Below, piece after piece: positions 44,619-52,654 of a stretch of DNA of 64,000 nucleotides (position 1 is its first letter; each line of letters opens with the position of its first letter). Source of the DNA: Streptomyces coeruleorubidus (GTDB lineage: Bacteria; Actinomycetota; Actinomycetes; Streptomycetales; Streptomycetaceae); contig NZ_CP023694.1 in the NCBI RefSeq assembly GCF_008705135.1, forward strand, positions 7,539,001 through 7,603,000, written 5' to 3'. Both the position numbers and the translations under genes were made by a program. The notes under the pieces are model-generated. The model did no database searches and was not told where the DNA came from. It saw only the letters and a list, made by a program, of their open reading frames with translations.

Positions 44619-44904
44619 CGTGGTGTGCCGGTTGGCGGGGCACCGGCTTCGCCTGCATGGTGGCCGGCATGCAGGAGGTACCGAGTCCGCGTCCCAGCGC
44701 CGCGATCTGTCGGACACCGACTACGCCTACTCCTCGTCCTGTCCGTGCTTCCCCGTCGCCACCCCTTGATCACTTCTCGGAGAGGAGGAAACATCCGGTG
44801 TTCAGGTGTCGGAACTTCGGGGGCACTCCACTCCACCTGGAAAGAATCCCCGACGCTTGTACGGTGTTGAGTTGCATGATTCCAAGCATGGGGAGGGTAC
44901 CGGC

Positions 44905-45216
44905 GTGACCGACGACAACGCCCGGGGCCGGACTCGGGTGAGGCGGGCGCGTCGCTGGCTCGTGGCGGCCTCCACAGTGGTCGCTGTCGCAGGGGGAGTG
45001 GCCACGGAGGTGCTGAACGCCGGCACCCACGAACAGTCTGTGGACCCAGGTGGGGCGGCTGAGTGGACCGAACCGGTGCAGAGCCCGTCACCGTCCTGTC
45101 ATCCGTCGCCAGAGGCAGGGAGAGAGGCCGTCACGGAAGCCCGACCCGGTGATCGGGAGTTCGAAGTCGTGGCTGTCAGCTCCCTGTGTTCCGATTCGGA
45201 GAGCGATAATGAGTGA
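44905..45216 (+). CDS. Small single-pass membrane protein coupled to a SUKH gene
   Basis: A 103-residue protein. GTG 44905 follows GGGAGGG by seven bases. A basic N-terminus (RGRTRVRRARR) precedes one transmembrane helix (WLVAASTVVAVAGGVATEVL, residues 18-37). An extracytoplasmic tail of about 65 residues is rich in serine, proline and acidic residues, with two cysteines (PSCHPS and SSLCSD). Its last eight nucleotides overlap the start of the SUKH gene, so the two are translationally coupled. The family is not recognised. If the SUKH protein is an immunity factor, this may be an accessory part of the same system. Confidence 0.65.
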   Translation: MTDDNARGRTRVRRARRWLVAASTVVAVAGGVATEVLNAGTHEQSVDPGGAAEWTEPVQSPSPSCHPSPEAGREAVTEARPGDREFEVVAVSSLCSDSESDNE

Positions 45217-45871
45217 CCGTTCAGGCCATGACCGACTCGAGCGGGCGTGGGAAAGGTTCAGCACGTGGCTGGGCGAGCATGCGCCGGTTTCGTGCGGCCT
45301 GCTGCGACCAGGTGCGGCAGATGCTCAGATCGACAGTGCCGAGCAGGCCATCGGCGTGCGGTTCCCGGCGGAACTGCGGGCGTTGTACCGGATCCATGAC
45401 GGCGTGCGCGGCGTCGAGTTGGAGGAGTTCGGCGAGCAGCCCATCTCGCCCCGCGGAGATGATGATCCGTGGTATCGGCAGGCGAACGCGGTCGACTTCA
45501 TGCCCACCGGCCAGGCGTGGCTTCCGCTGAGGCATGTGATCAGCGTGCACGGCGGGCCGCTGGAGATCATGGCCGGGGGGCGCGTGCCTTATGTGCCAGT
45601 GACAGCGAGCGCCAACGACGCGATGCTGAGCGGCACATATCTCGATCCGGCAACCGGTGTGCTGGGGACGTGGGCGGACGCGCAGGAGCTGAGCCCGCAA
45701 GGCGTGGGGCTGGCCGACTGGCTGGAGGACGCTGTTGCCGCCTTGGCCGAAGGGCGCCCCACGCGTGTCCTGGGGCTGCGGCCCTACCTGTCGCCGACGG
45801 GTGACGGACTCGGTTGGTACGAGGAGGACGTCATGCCCGAGGAAGACGGTTGGATGCCGGTCGCTGGTTGA
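45209..45871 (+). CDS. SMI1/KNR4 (SUKH) family protein, candidate immunity protein
   Basis: A 220-residue SUKH-domain protein. LERAWERFSTWLGEHAP and IDSAEQAIGVRFPAELRALYRIHDGVRGVELEEF are the opening helices and signature of the fold, followed by WYRQANAVDFMPTGQAWLPLRHVISVHGG and the strand-rich LEIMAGGRVPYVPVTASANDAMLSGTYLDPATG. SUKH proteins commonly neutralise nuclease toxins of polymorphic toxin systems. It converges on the 1270-residue secreted protein with a C-terminal nuclease-like domain, 72 nt away. The pairing is inferred from position and family only. ATG 45209 lies inside the end of the preceding membrane-protein gene. Confidence 0.82.
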   Translation: MSDRSGHDRLERAWERFSTWLGEHAPVSCGLLRPGAADAQIDSAEQAIGVRFPAELRALYRIHDGVRGVELEEFGEQPISPRGDDDPWYRQANAVDFMPTGQAWLPLRHVISVHGGPLEIMAGGRVPYVPVTASANDAMLSGTYLDPATGVLGTWADAQELSPQGVGLADWLEDAVAALAEGRPTRVLGLRPYLSPTGDGLGWYEEDVMPEEDGWMPVAG

Positions 45872-45879
45872 CTGGGGGC

Positions 45880-45919
45880 AGGCCCCCGGCCCGGGATGGT
45901 GGGATCGGGCCGGGGGCCT
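45880..45919. terminator. Strong bidirectional terminator between the SUKH gene and the nuclease-toxin gene
   Basis: A perfect 13-bp stem AGGCCCCCGGCCC / GGGCCGGGGGCCT (45880-45892 and 45907-45919) with a 14-nt loop lies in the 72-nt convergent gap. Confidence 0.85.
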
Positions 45920-45943
45920 GGGATGTTCACGATCGGCAGGCGG

Positions 45944-48900
45944 TCACGGTCGCTGCGCGCACCTGACTACATCGGCGGCCGCATCGCAGTCCTGGAAGCC
46001 GTCGATGTCGACCCAGTAGGTGTCCTTGTCGAGCACCCGGAAGGTGGATGCGAAGGTTCCCCAGTGGGACATGGAGCCGGAGTTGACATTGCGGGACATC
46101 GATGATCGGCCGCACGTCTCCCCCCATGTCGGTGCGGCGAACCGTTCATCGTCGTAGAGCTTGTACGTTCCGGCGGTCGGCTCGGTCTCGTACGTCTGCA
46201 CACACTCGCGTCCCTGCAGCGCGTCGGACACCGGCTTGGGGTTCAGGCCCCCCTCAGATGTCGGCATGCCCGCTGACTCGTACGTGGAGTTGAACGTGTA
46301 CTCGTCGCAGGAACGGATGTCACTGTTGGACGAGGCCAGAGCGGGGTGCAGCACCGTCCTGGGGTGGTAGACCATCCTGTTCGCCGTGGCACCACGGCAT
46401 ACGCGGTAGCGGTTGGCGGTCTCGCTGCGCCCGGTCCCGGTGGCACCGGCCGTGTTGCGGGTCTTGGATGGCATGTAGTGCAGCGGCGTGACCGGCGTCT
46501 GCCCGAAGAACTCTGGTGTCAGTTTGTTCTGGATCAGCCAGGCGTGTGCTGCGGCGGACGGGTACCTCTTGGAGTTCATCGAGTAGCCGGGGCTGTAGTT
46601 CTTGATCACGCAGCCGCCGGCCCCGTACACCTTGTCGCAGCGCGCGGGGATGGCCGCCGGAGAGGTGCCGTGATTGTCCGTCACCACCATGTTCGGCGTG
46701 TCCGTGGTCAATATCCCTTGAATGAGCTGCGGAATCTCCCGGGACAGGTCCTTGTCCTTGGAGCCGGAGGCGTTGGCCACGCTGCCGTCCCATGTCGTTT
46801 CGGCGTTGCCCTGGGCGATGTGGGAATCCGCGCCGGACGTCCATGTGGGAGTGCGGCCTGTCTCCCAGTCGAAGCCCGTGTCGCTGTCCGCGCAGCCGCC
46901 GTTGACACATGAGGCCAGGATGTTGAACGCCAGGGCCTTGGGAGATGACGGCCACTGGTCCGTTATCCCGCTGGGGAGCGGCGTCATCTGAAGCCAGTGC
47001 TTGATCGTATTGCCCGTAGGATCGAGCTTGAACTGCCACATCAGCTCGAAGTCCTGGTAGTAGTCCTTCGTGCCGTTGTTGCCTTTGACGTTCCAGGAGA
47101 ACAGCAGGCACGCCTCACTGCGGCGGATGAAGGACTTCTGGGCGGTGAGGGTCGTGTCGCACCAGGAGCTGTCAAGGATGGGGCCGGTGTATGCAGCGGC
47201 GCCCATTGGGGTGACGGTCTGCGTACTGGTCTTGCCGGTGTCGGCCTTCTGCTCGCGAGCCTTCTGCTTCTTGATCGCCTCAGCTGCCCTGGCGGTGCGC
47301 TTCTTCAACGGTGTGATGGTGATGGTGGCGTCGCCGGCCTTGGTCGTCCTCTGCTTCGGGGAAAGCAGGGCGGGCGCGTCCTGCTGGACGGTGCCCGAGC
47401 TGGTGACTGTGTTCCAGCCGTCCCAGCCGAACGCCGGGTAGGGGTTGTTCCAGTCGGCCGGGTCGGCTGCGGCCGGGTCTGGCTTGTTCAGGGTGATGTC
47501 GACCTTGTGGGCCCGGGTCGCAGGCGCAGTACCCGCAAGGAACCCGTACTCGTTGGTCGTCCCGACGTTGTCGGCGCGGTCGATGGCCCGGGTCTCGACG
47601 TGATGGGCGCCGTCGGTGGCGGGCGTCACCGCGAACGAGCCGGTCGTACCGGAGGTCGTCGAGGTGGTGTTGACCGTCCGCCATGTACCGCTTCCGGTTG
47701 CACCCGCGTCGGGATCGGGGTCCTCACCGTCCACTCGGTACTCGAGCCGGTTCGCATCATTGACGGTGGTTGCCGTCCACGTTCCAGCTTGTCCGGCGCC
47801 GCCACTGTAGCTGCCTTCGGGGTACTGGGCGGACGTCACGGGGGACGGCTCCCCGGGCTCCGTGGTGTCGACGACGAACTGCGTCCACGGTGACCAACCG
47901 AGGTTGTAGTGGGTGCCGTCGTAGGCGTTGGTCCGGAACTTGTAGGTCTTGCCGTCTTGGAGCTGACCTGCGGGGACGGTGACACTGGCCGGTGCGCCCG
48001 AGGCGACGAAGTCGGAGACGATCAGGCCCTCGCCGGCCGGGGTGGTGATGGGCGTGTTGGTGGCTGCGTCGTAGACCTGGAAGGTGCCGTTCACAGTGTC
48101 GCCGTCGGGGTCGGTGAAGGTGTCCCGCAGTGTCGGGGTCGTAGTGTTCACCGCCCATACACCGGCATACGACTTGAAAGGTGCCCCGGCCTGGCGGTCG
48201 GTACCGTCCGAGGGACGGTAGTTGTAGTTCACGGTCAGCTTCGGCTGGTTCGATGTGGCGTTGCCGGAGTTGACGCGCTTCCAGTCGCGGGTGTCGTCCG
48301 TGGCAGCGCGCAGGCCCATGAAGCCGCGTGTGACCTTCGCCGAAGCCCAGGCCTGGACGAGCGTGTCGACGTCGGCGTTGATCCACCCGTCGGGCTGGGT
48401 GCTGGTACAGCTCGGGTTGCCGCGGGTCTGCGTCGAGGAGTGGTACTGCTGGTTCCAGGTGGGCTGGTTGGTCCACCGCGACGACGTGGACGCCGCGGTG
48501 GTGTCCCAGATGGTCCACGACTGTGCGGTGCATTCTGTGTTGCCGGAGTGGAAGTTCCACAATGCCAGGTTCGTGTCGATGATCAACGCGTCCTGGATCG
48601 GCGTGGTGTTCCAGTGGATGAACGACCGCGCCACGCGTGTCGTGCCGTCGGCGTTGGTGGTGCCCGGGTTGCCGAAGTCGAGCTCGGTGTCGGCAGACCA
48701 GTCGACGGTCTCGCCGCGCTGCACGTAGGTGTCGAACGTGGACGCCAGCGCAGAGGTGGAGGGGTCAACTGTGACCGGGTACTTCGTCTTCGGGTCGGCG
48801 AGGAAGTCCGCGCTGGGCGTGACGACCAAGTCGATGCGACCGGTGCCCTTGTTCACGACCTTCATGTCGACGCGGGCCCGACGCGTGTGCTCGCCGGACT

Positions 48901-49756
48901 GCTTGTCCACCGAGGCGTCCCACATGACCGGCGCCGGCATCGTCGCGCGCCGGTCACCGGTCCTGGCATCGATGAATGTCAGCGATCCGTCCTTGTTCGC
49001 CTTGGCTTTGAGGCCCTTGGCCTTGACCGGCAGCGTGTAGGAGTAGGAACCGGAGGGCTTCTTGTCAATCTCCACGAACTGCTCGAAGCCGGTCCGTGTG
49101 GCCTCGACGATGACGTCAGCGCCGGGAACGGCCTCGCGATAGCGGGCCGTGGTGCCGTCCAGCTCCGGCGCGGGAAGACCGCCCTTCCACTGCAGCGTCA
49201 CAGCCTGATCGCCACTGCCGAGAGTGACGAGATCGCGCGGGGCGGCGTCCTGCGCGGCGGCCAACGAGCGCGGCGCGGTACCGCCCTTACCCGCCAGGCG
49301 CAGCCCGTTGGGGTGCTCCTTCGCCTTCACGGTGCCGTCGCCGGCCCTGGTCAGGGTGACGTCGACCTTGCGCCACTTGCCGCCGCGCCAGACCCGCTCA
49401 GGTCCGGACGTCAGCTCGGTGGTCAGCGATCCGTCGGGGTTGGCGACGGTGTACGAGGTGGCCGTCGTCTCGTCGTAGGCGACGACCTTCTTGCCGGTCT
49501 TCTTCGCCTCGAGGATCGCCCACGCCTTCGATCCCTTGGCGTGCTGGGCGGCCCATTCCATGTCGGCCTTGAGGATGTCTGCCTTGGACGGCTGAGAAAC
49601 CTTGGCTGGTTCGCCGGTGCCCTCCGCAGCGGGAGCCGCAGCGGCGTGGCTTGTGGCGGCGATGCCGGCCTCAGCGATGAGCAGCAGCGCGGCGGCCGCC
49701 GCGAGCCGGTTGCGTCGTCTGCGTCTTGGCGTGGTCGGTTGTCTGGATGGATACAC
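45944..49756 (-). CDS. Large secreted protein with DNRLRE-type domain and C-terminal NucA/NucB-like DNase domain (candidate polymorphic toxin)
   Basis: A 1270-residue protein. A basic leader (RRRRRNRLAAAAALLLIAEAG, ending near residue 45) marks secretion. Residues 85-330 are the wall-protein-type region (VAYDETTATSYTVANPDGSLTTELTSGPERVWRGGKWRKVD). Residues 330-515 match a DNRLRE domain (SFIHWNTTPIQDALIIDTNLALWNF, WINADVDTLVQAWA). Ig/fibronectin-like segments follow to about 760, with a lysine-rich linker at 815-845. The C-terminus contains RSCDEYTFNSTYESA near residue 1150, resembling the CDEYPFAST motif of NucA/NucB nucleases, plus VNSGSMSHWGTFASTFRVLDKDTYWVDI. GTG 49756 has AGGAAGGA upstream. 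The convergent SUKH gene may encode its immunity protein. Confidence 0.78.
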   Translation of the reverse strand: MYPSRQPTTPRRRRRNRLAAAAALLLIAEAGIAATSHAAAAPAAEGTGEPAKVSQPSKADILKADMEWAAQHAKGSKAWAILEAKKTGKKVVAYDETTATSYTVANPDGSLTTELTSGPERVWRGGKWRKVDVTLTRAGDGTVKAKEHPNGLRLAGKGGTAPRSLAAAQDAAPRDLVTLGSGDQAVTLQWKGGLPAPELDGTTARYREAVPGADVIVEATRTGFEQFVEIDKKPSGSYSYTLPVKAKGLKAKANKDGSLTFIDARTGDRRATMPAPVMWDASVDKQSGEHTRRARVDMKVVNKGTGRIDLVVTPSADFLADPKTKYPVTVDPSTSALASTFDTYVQRGETVDWSADTELDFGNPGTTNADGTTRVARSFIHWNTTPIQDALIIDTNLALWNFHSGNTECTAQSWTIWDTTAASTSSRWTNQPTWNQQYHSSTQTRGNPSCTSTQPDGWINADVDTLVQAWASAKVTRGFMGLRAATDDTRDWKRVNSGNATSNQPKLTVNYNYRPSDGTDRQAGAPFKSYAGVWAVNTTTPTLRDTFTDPDGDTVNGTFQVYDAATNTPITTPAGEGLIVSDFVASGAPASVTVPAGQLQDGKTYKFRTNAYDGTHYNLGWSPWTQFVVDTTEPGEPSPVTSAQYPEGSYSGGAGQAGTWTATTVNDANRLEYRVDGEDPDPDAGATGSGTWRTVNTTSTTSGTTGSFAVTPATDGAHHVETRAIDRADNVGTTNEYGFLAGTAPATRAHKVDITLNKPDPAAADPADWNNPYPAFGWDGWNTVTSSGTVQQDAPALLSPKQRTTKAGDATITITPLKKRTARAAEAIKKQKAREQKADTGKTSTQTVTPMGAAAYTGPILDSSWCDTTLTAQKSFIRRSEACLLFSWNVKGNNGTKDYYQDFELMWQFKLDPTGNTIKHWLQMTPLPSGITDQWPSSPKALAFNILASCVNGGCADSDTGFDWETGRTPTWTSGADSHIAQGNAETTWDGSVANASGSKDKDLSREIPQLIQGILTTDTPNMVVTDNHGTSPAAIPARCDKVYGAGGCVIKNYSPGYSMNSKRYPSAAAHAWLIQNKLTPEFFGQTPVTPLHYMPSKTRNTAGATGTGRSETANRYRVCRGATANRMVYHPRTVLHPALASSNSDIRSCDEYTFNSTYESAGMPTSEGGLNPKPVSDALQGRECVQTYETEPTAGTYKLYDDERFAAPTWGETCGRSSMSRNVNSGSMSHWGTFASTFRVLDKDTYWVDIDGFQDCDAAADVVRCAQRP

Positions 49757-50260
49757 GAAGTGCCGTGTCCTTCCTGATAGGTCAGCTCAAACGCCTGTGC
49801 GAGACCGCGCAGACGGGCAGGACCCTAGGAAGGAAGATCAATATCGATGAAGCTGATTTCAGGACACACGCGTGCGTCAACTGCCATGCTCGGAGGCGCG
49901 CTTGGCAGCAGTGGAGTGTGCAGTGCCAAACGTCGGATGGATCACAGCGGGTGCTCCGGGTAGCAGGCCGTCGGGAGCGGTGCAGTGCGCGAACCATGCA
50001 CCTCCCGGCTTTGCGTGCCCCCATGGCACTGTGGCTTAAAAGTGATGTGATCAGCGTTACTTGCCGGGGGGTGTGACACTTCCTCGGTCTGATGCGCTGG
50101 ATAAGGCCGGCCGCCCGCATGACGAGCTGCCTGAAACGAAAATCTCCTGAGGTCGGCTTCGAGGTTGTGCACCGCAGAGGCGACTCAGCGGCAGCCTCTG
50201 TCGCCGTGCGCAGGGGGTGACACCGCTGTCCAGCCTGGGTAACCGTCAGCTGTTCCGCGC
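49757..50260. other. Gene-free region upstream of the secreted toxin-like gene
   Basis: About 500 nt with lower GC content than the flanks (for example CTTAAAAGTGATGTGATCAGCG near 50035) and no credible gene on either strand. It must hold the promoter of the minus-strand secreted protein, but no convincing -10/-35 pair stands out. Its right edge runs into a transposase remnant, so part of it may be insertion-derived. Confidence 0.4.
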
Positions 50261-50266
50261 CTGCGC

Positions 50267-50575
50267 GCGCCGCTCCTGATCACCATGGGAGACAACCCCG
50301 AACGGCTGAACACCGAGGCGTCCTTCGCTGCTTTGTGCGGAGTCAGTCCCATCGAGTACTCCTCCGGCCGTCGGAGCTCGCGTCCGCTCAACCGCGGCGG
50401 CGACCGGCAGGCCAACGCCGCCCTGCACCGCATCGTGTTCACCCGGCTGCGCTTCGATCCCCGCACCCAGGCGTACTACGAACGCTGCGCCCAGGAGGGG
50501 AGACCCGCCGTGAGATCATCCGATGCCTCAAGCGAAATGCCGCCCCAAGAGGTCTTCAACCCGGTCAGGAATCGA
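50267..50575 (+). pseudogene. IS110/IS116/IS902-family transposase remnant (C-terminal fragment)
   Basis: The translated fragment LLITMGDNPERLNTEASFAALCGVSPIEYSSGRRSSRPLNRGGDRQANAALHRIVFTRLRFDPRTQAYYERCAQEG is the C-terminal half of an IS110-type DEDD recombinase. The expected continuation ETRREIIRCLKRNAA is present but shifted by one frame near 50500, and EVFNPV returns to the original frame, so at least two frameshifts have occurred. The catalytic N-terminal half and both element ends are missing. It is inactive, and shows that an insertion once landed between the toxin-like gene and pcaL. Confidence 0.88.
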
Positions 50576-50624
50576 GCGTCCCCCCGTTATAGGGGCGTCC
50601 GTGATACGTGAGAGGGTCTGAGGC

Positions 50625-51929
50625 GTGAGTGAGACACCACCGAACACCCTGCAATACCGCTTTGACGGGCCAGAAGAGGCTCCCGTCCTGATCCTGGGTC
50701 CCTCACTGGGTACCACATGGCACATGTGGGACCGCCAGATCCCCGAGCTGATCAAGCAGTGGCGCGTCTTCCGGTTCGACATGCCGGGACACGGCGGCGC
50801 CCCGGCGTACCCGGCGGGCTCGGTCACGGACCTCACCACACGGCTGCTGACCACCCTCGAAGCGCTCGGCGTGCAGCGCTTCGGCTACGCGGGCTGCGCC
50901 CTCGGCGGCGCGGTCGGCATCGAGCTGGCCCTGCGCCACCCCGAGCGGCTCGCGTCCCTCGCGCTGATCGCCGCCTCGCCCCGCTTCGGCACGGCCGACG
51001 AGTTCCGGCAGAGAGGGGTGATCGTCCGGACGAACGGGCTCGACCCCATCGCCCGCACGGCCCCCGACCGCTGGTTCACCGGCGGGTTCGCCGCCGCGCA
51101 GCCCGCGATCACCGAGTGGGCCGTGCAGATGGTGCGCACCACCGACCCCGGCTGCTACATCGCCGCCTGCGAAGCGCTCGCCTCGTTCGACGTCCGGGCC
51201 GAGCTCGGACGCGTGGGCGTGCCCACCCTGGTCCTCGTCGGATCGGACGACCAGGTCACCGGCCCCGCCGAAGCCCGCACCCTGGTCGCCGGCATCCCGG
51301 ACGCCCGCCTCGCCGTCGTCCCCGGCGCCTCCCACCTGGTTCCGGTGGAGCAGCCCGCGGCCGTCACGGACCTGCTGGTGCGGCACTTCTCCACCGCCTG
51401 GCAGCCCGCCTTCGAGACCTCCACCGGCCAGACCGCCCTGCCCGCGGCCGCCGTCAAGCCGGTCCTGTCCGCCGCCCCCGCCCAGCCCGTCCAGACCGGG
51501 CCCGTCGCCGAGATCGCCCCGGTCGTACCGCAGCAGCCCCAGGGACGGCCCGACCCCTACGACGCCGGGCTCAAGGTCCGCCGCGAAGTGCTGGGCGACG
51601 CGCACGTCGACCGGGCGCTGGCGCAGGCCGACGAGTTCTCCGGGGACTTCCAGGAATTCATCACCCGCTACGCCTGGGGCGAGATCTGGGACCGCCCCGG
51701 CCTCGACCGCCGCACCCGCAGCTGCGTCACCCTCACCGCCCTGGTCGCCGGCGGCCACCTGGACGAGCTGGCCTTCCACACCAGAGCGGCGCTGCGCAAC
51801 GGACTCACCCCGGGCGAGATCAAGGAGGTGCTGCTCCAGGCGGCCGTCTACTGCGGCGTCCCGGCGGCGAACAGCGCGTTCAAGGTCGCCCAACAGGTCA
51901 TCCGCGAGGAGACCACGCCCCAGGAGTGA
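50625..51929 (+). CDS. pcaL: PcaD-PcaC fusion: 3-oxoadipate enol-lactonase-type / 4-carboxymuconolactone decarboxylase (PcaL-like)
   Basis: A 434-residue fusion. Residues 1-265 are an alpha/beta hydrolase like PcaD (PVLILGPSLGTTWHMWDRQIPELIKQWRVFRFDMPGHGGAP, LVGSDDQVTG, PGASHLVPVEQP). Residues 310-430 are PcaC (DAGLKVRREVLGDAHVDRALAQADEFSGDFQEFITRYAWGEIWDRPGLDRRTRS). In the protocatechuate branch of the beta-ketoadipate pathway these two steps are consecutive. The nucleophile elbow reads G-C-A-L-G-G (residues 90-95), with Ala92 where serine is expected. GTG 50625 follows GAGAGGG by eight bases. No other pca gene is in view. Confidence 0.88.
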   Translation: MSETPPNTLQYRFDGPEEAPVLILGPSLGTTWHMWDRQIPELIKQWRVFRFDMPGHGGAPAYPAGSVTDLTTRLLTTLEALGVQRFGYAGCALGGAVGIELALRHPERLASLALIAASPRFGTADEFRQRGVIVRTNGLDPIARTAPDRWFTGGFAAAQPAITEWAVQMVRTTDPGCYIAACEALASFDVRAELGRVGVPTLVLVGSDDQVTGPAEARTLVAGIPDARLAVVPGASHLVPVEQPAAVTDLLVRHFSTAWQPAFETSTGQTALPAAAVKPVLSAAPAQPVQTGPVAEIAPVVPQQPQGRPDPYDAGLKVRREVLGDAHVDRALAQADEFSGDFQEFITRYAWGEIWDRPGLDRRTRSCVTLTALVAGGHLDELAFHTRAALRNGLTPGEIKEVLLQAAVYCGVPAANSAFKVAQQVIREETTPQE

Positions 51930-51966
51930 GTGAGTCCGCGGGGGAGCGCGGAGGCAGGATGGAACC

Positions 51967-52602
51967 ATGAAGCTCACGAAGAAGTCGCACTCCTGCGTCC
52001 GCCTCGAGAAGGACGGCCGCACCCTCGTCCTCGACCCCGGCGGGTTCAGCGAGGAGGACGCCGCGCTCGGCGCGGACGCGATCCTCGTCACCCACGAGCA
52101 CCCCGACCACTTCGACGAGTTCCGGCTGCGCGCCGCGATGGAGGACAACCCGGCCGCGCAGATCTGGACCCTGAGGTCCGTCGCCGAGAAGATCTCCTCG
52201 GCGTTCCCCGGCCGCGTGCACACCGTCGGCCACGGCGACACCTTCACCGCCGCCGGCTTCGAGGTCCAGGTCCACGGCGAGCTCCACGCGGTGATCCACC
52301 CGGACATCCCGCGGATCACCAACGTCGGCTTCCTCGTCGACGGCGGCAAGGTCTTCCACCCCGGCGACGCCCTCACCGTCCCCGGCCACCGGGTCGAGAC
52401 GCTGATGCTCCCGGTGATGGCCCCCTGGAGCAAGATCTCCGAGGTCATCGACTACGTCCGCGAGGTCAGGCCGCAGCGCGCCTACGACATCCACGACGCC
52501 CTGCTCACCGACCTGGCCCGCCCCATCTACGACCGCCAGATCGGGCAGCTCGGCGGCTCGGAGCACCTGCGGCTGACGCCGGGAGACTCCGCCGAGGTCT
52601 GA
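51967..52602 (+). CDS. Metallo-beta-lactamase-fold hydrolase (UlaG-like)
   Basis: A 211-residue MBL-fold protein. VTHEHPDHFDEF is the HxHxDH metal site. Other metal-binding histidines are in HGELHAVIHPDIPRITNVGFLV and VFHPGDALT, and DIHDALL holds the last. The short length and order are those of the UlaG-like (YcfL-type) group, which hydrolyses lactones or phosphoesters. The start is ATG 51967, 37 nt after pcaL, so it may be co-transcribed with it. The substrate is not predictable. Confidence 0.85.
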   Translation: MKLTKKSHSCVRLEKDGRTLVLDPGGFSEEDAALGADAILVTHEHPDHFDEFRLRAAMEDNPAAQIWTLRSVAEKISSAFPGRVHTVGHGDTFTAAGFEVQVHGELHAVIHPDIPRITNVGFLVDGGKVFHPGDALTVPGHRVETLMLPVMAPWSKISEVIDYVREVRPQRAYDIHDALLTDLARPIYDRQIGQLGGSEHLRLTPGDSAEV

Positions 52603-52624
52603 GGCTCCGGGGCACCGGGCCGCG

Positions 52625-52647
52625 TTGTCAGACCCGCCGGGTAGGTT
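52625..52647 (+). promoter_or_regulatory. PafBC/RecA-independent DNA-damage-type promoter, leaderless, before the exonuclease III gene
   Basis: TTGTCAGAC (52625-52633), 8 nt, TAGGTT (52642-52647). The first nine bases and spacing are identical to the element at 27054. ATG 52655 begins 8 nt after the -10, so transcription should start at the ATG. Confidence 0.75.
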
Positions 52648-52654
52648 GTGGGAC

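Noticed and set aside
44619..44904. Possible transposase N-terminal fragment (RRDLSDTDYAY near 44700)
   Set aside because: The resemblance to IS4/IS5-type beginnings covers about ten residues and does not continue in any frame; no other feature was found in this 286-nt gap.
47909..49777. A 622-codon open frame antisense to the secreted nuclease-like protein
   Set aside because: Low-complexity shadow frame; the minus strand encodes a coherent signal peptide and DNRLRE domain.
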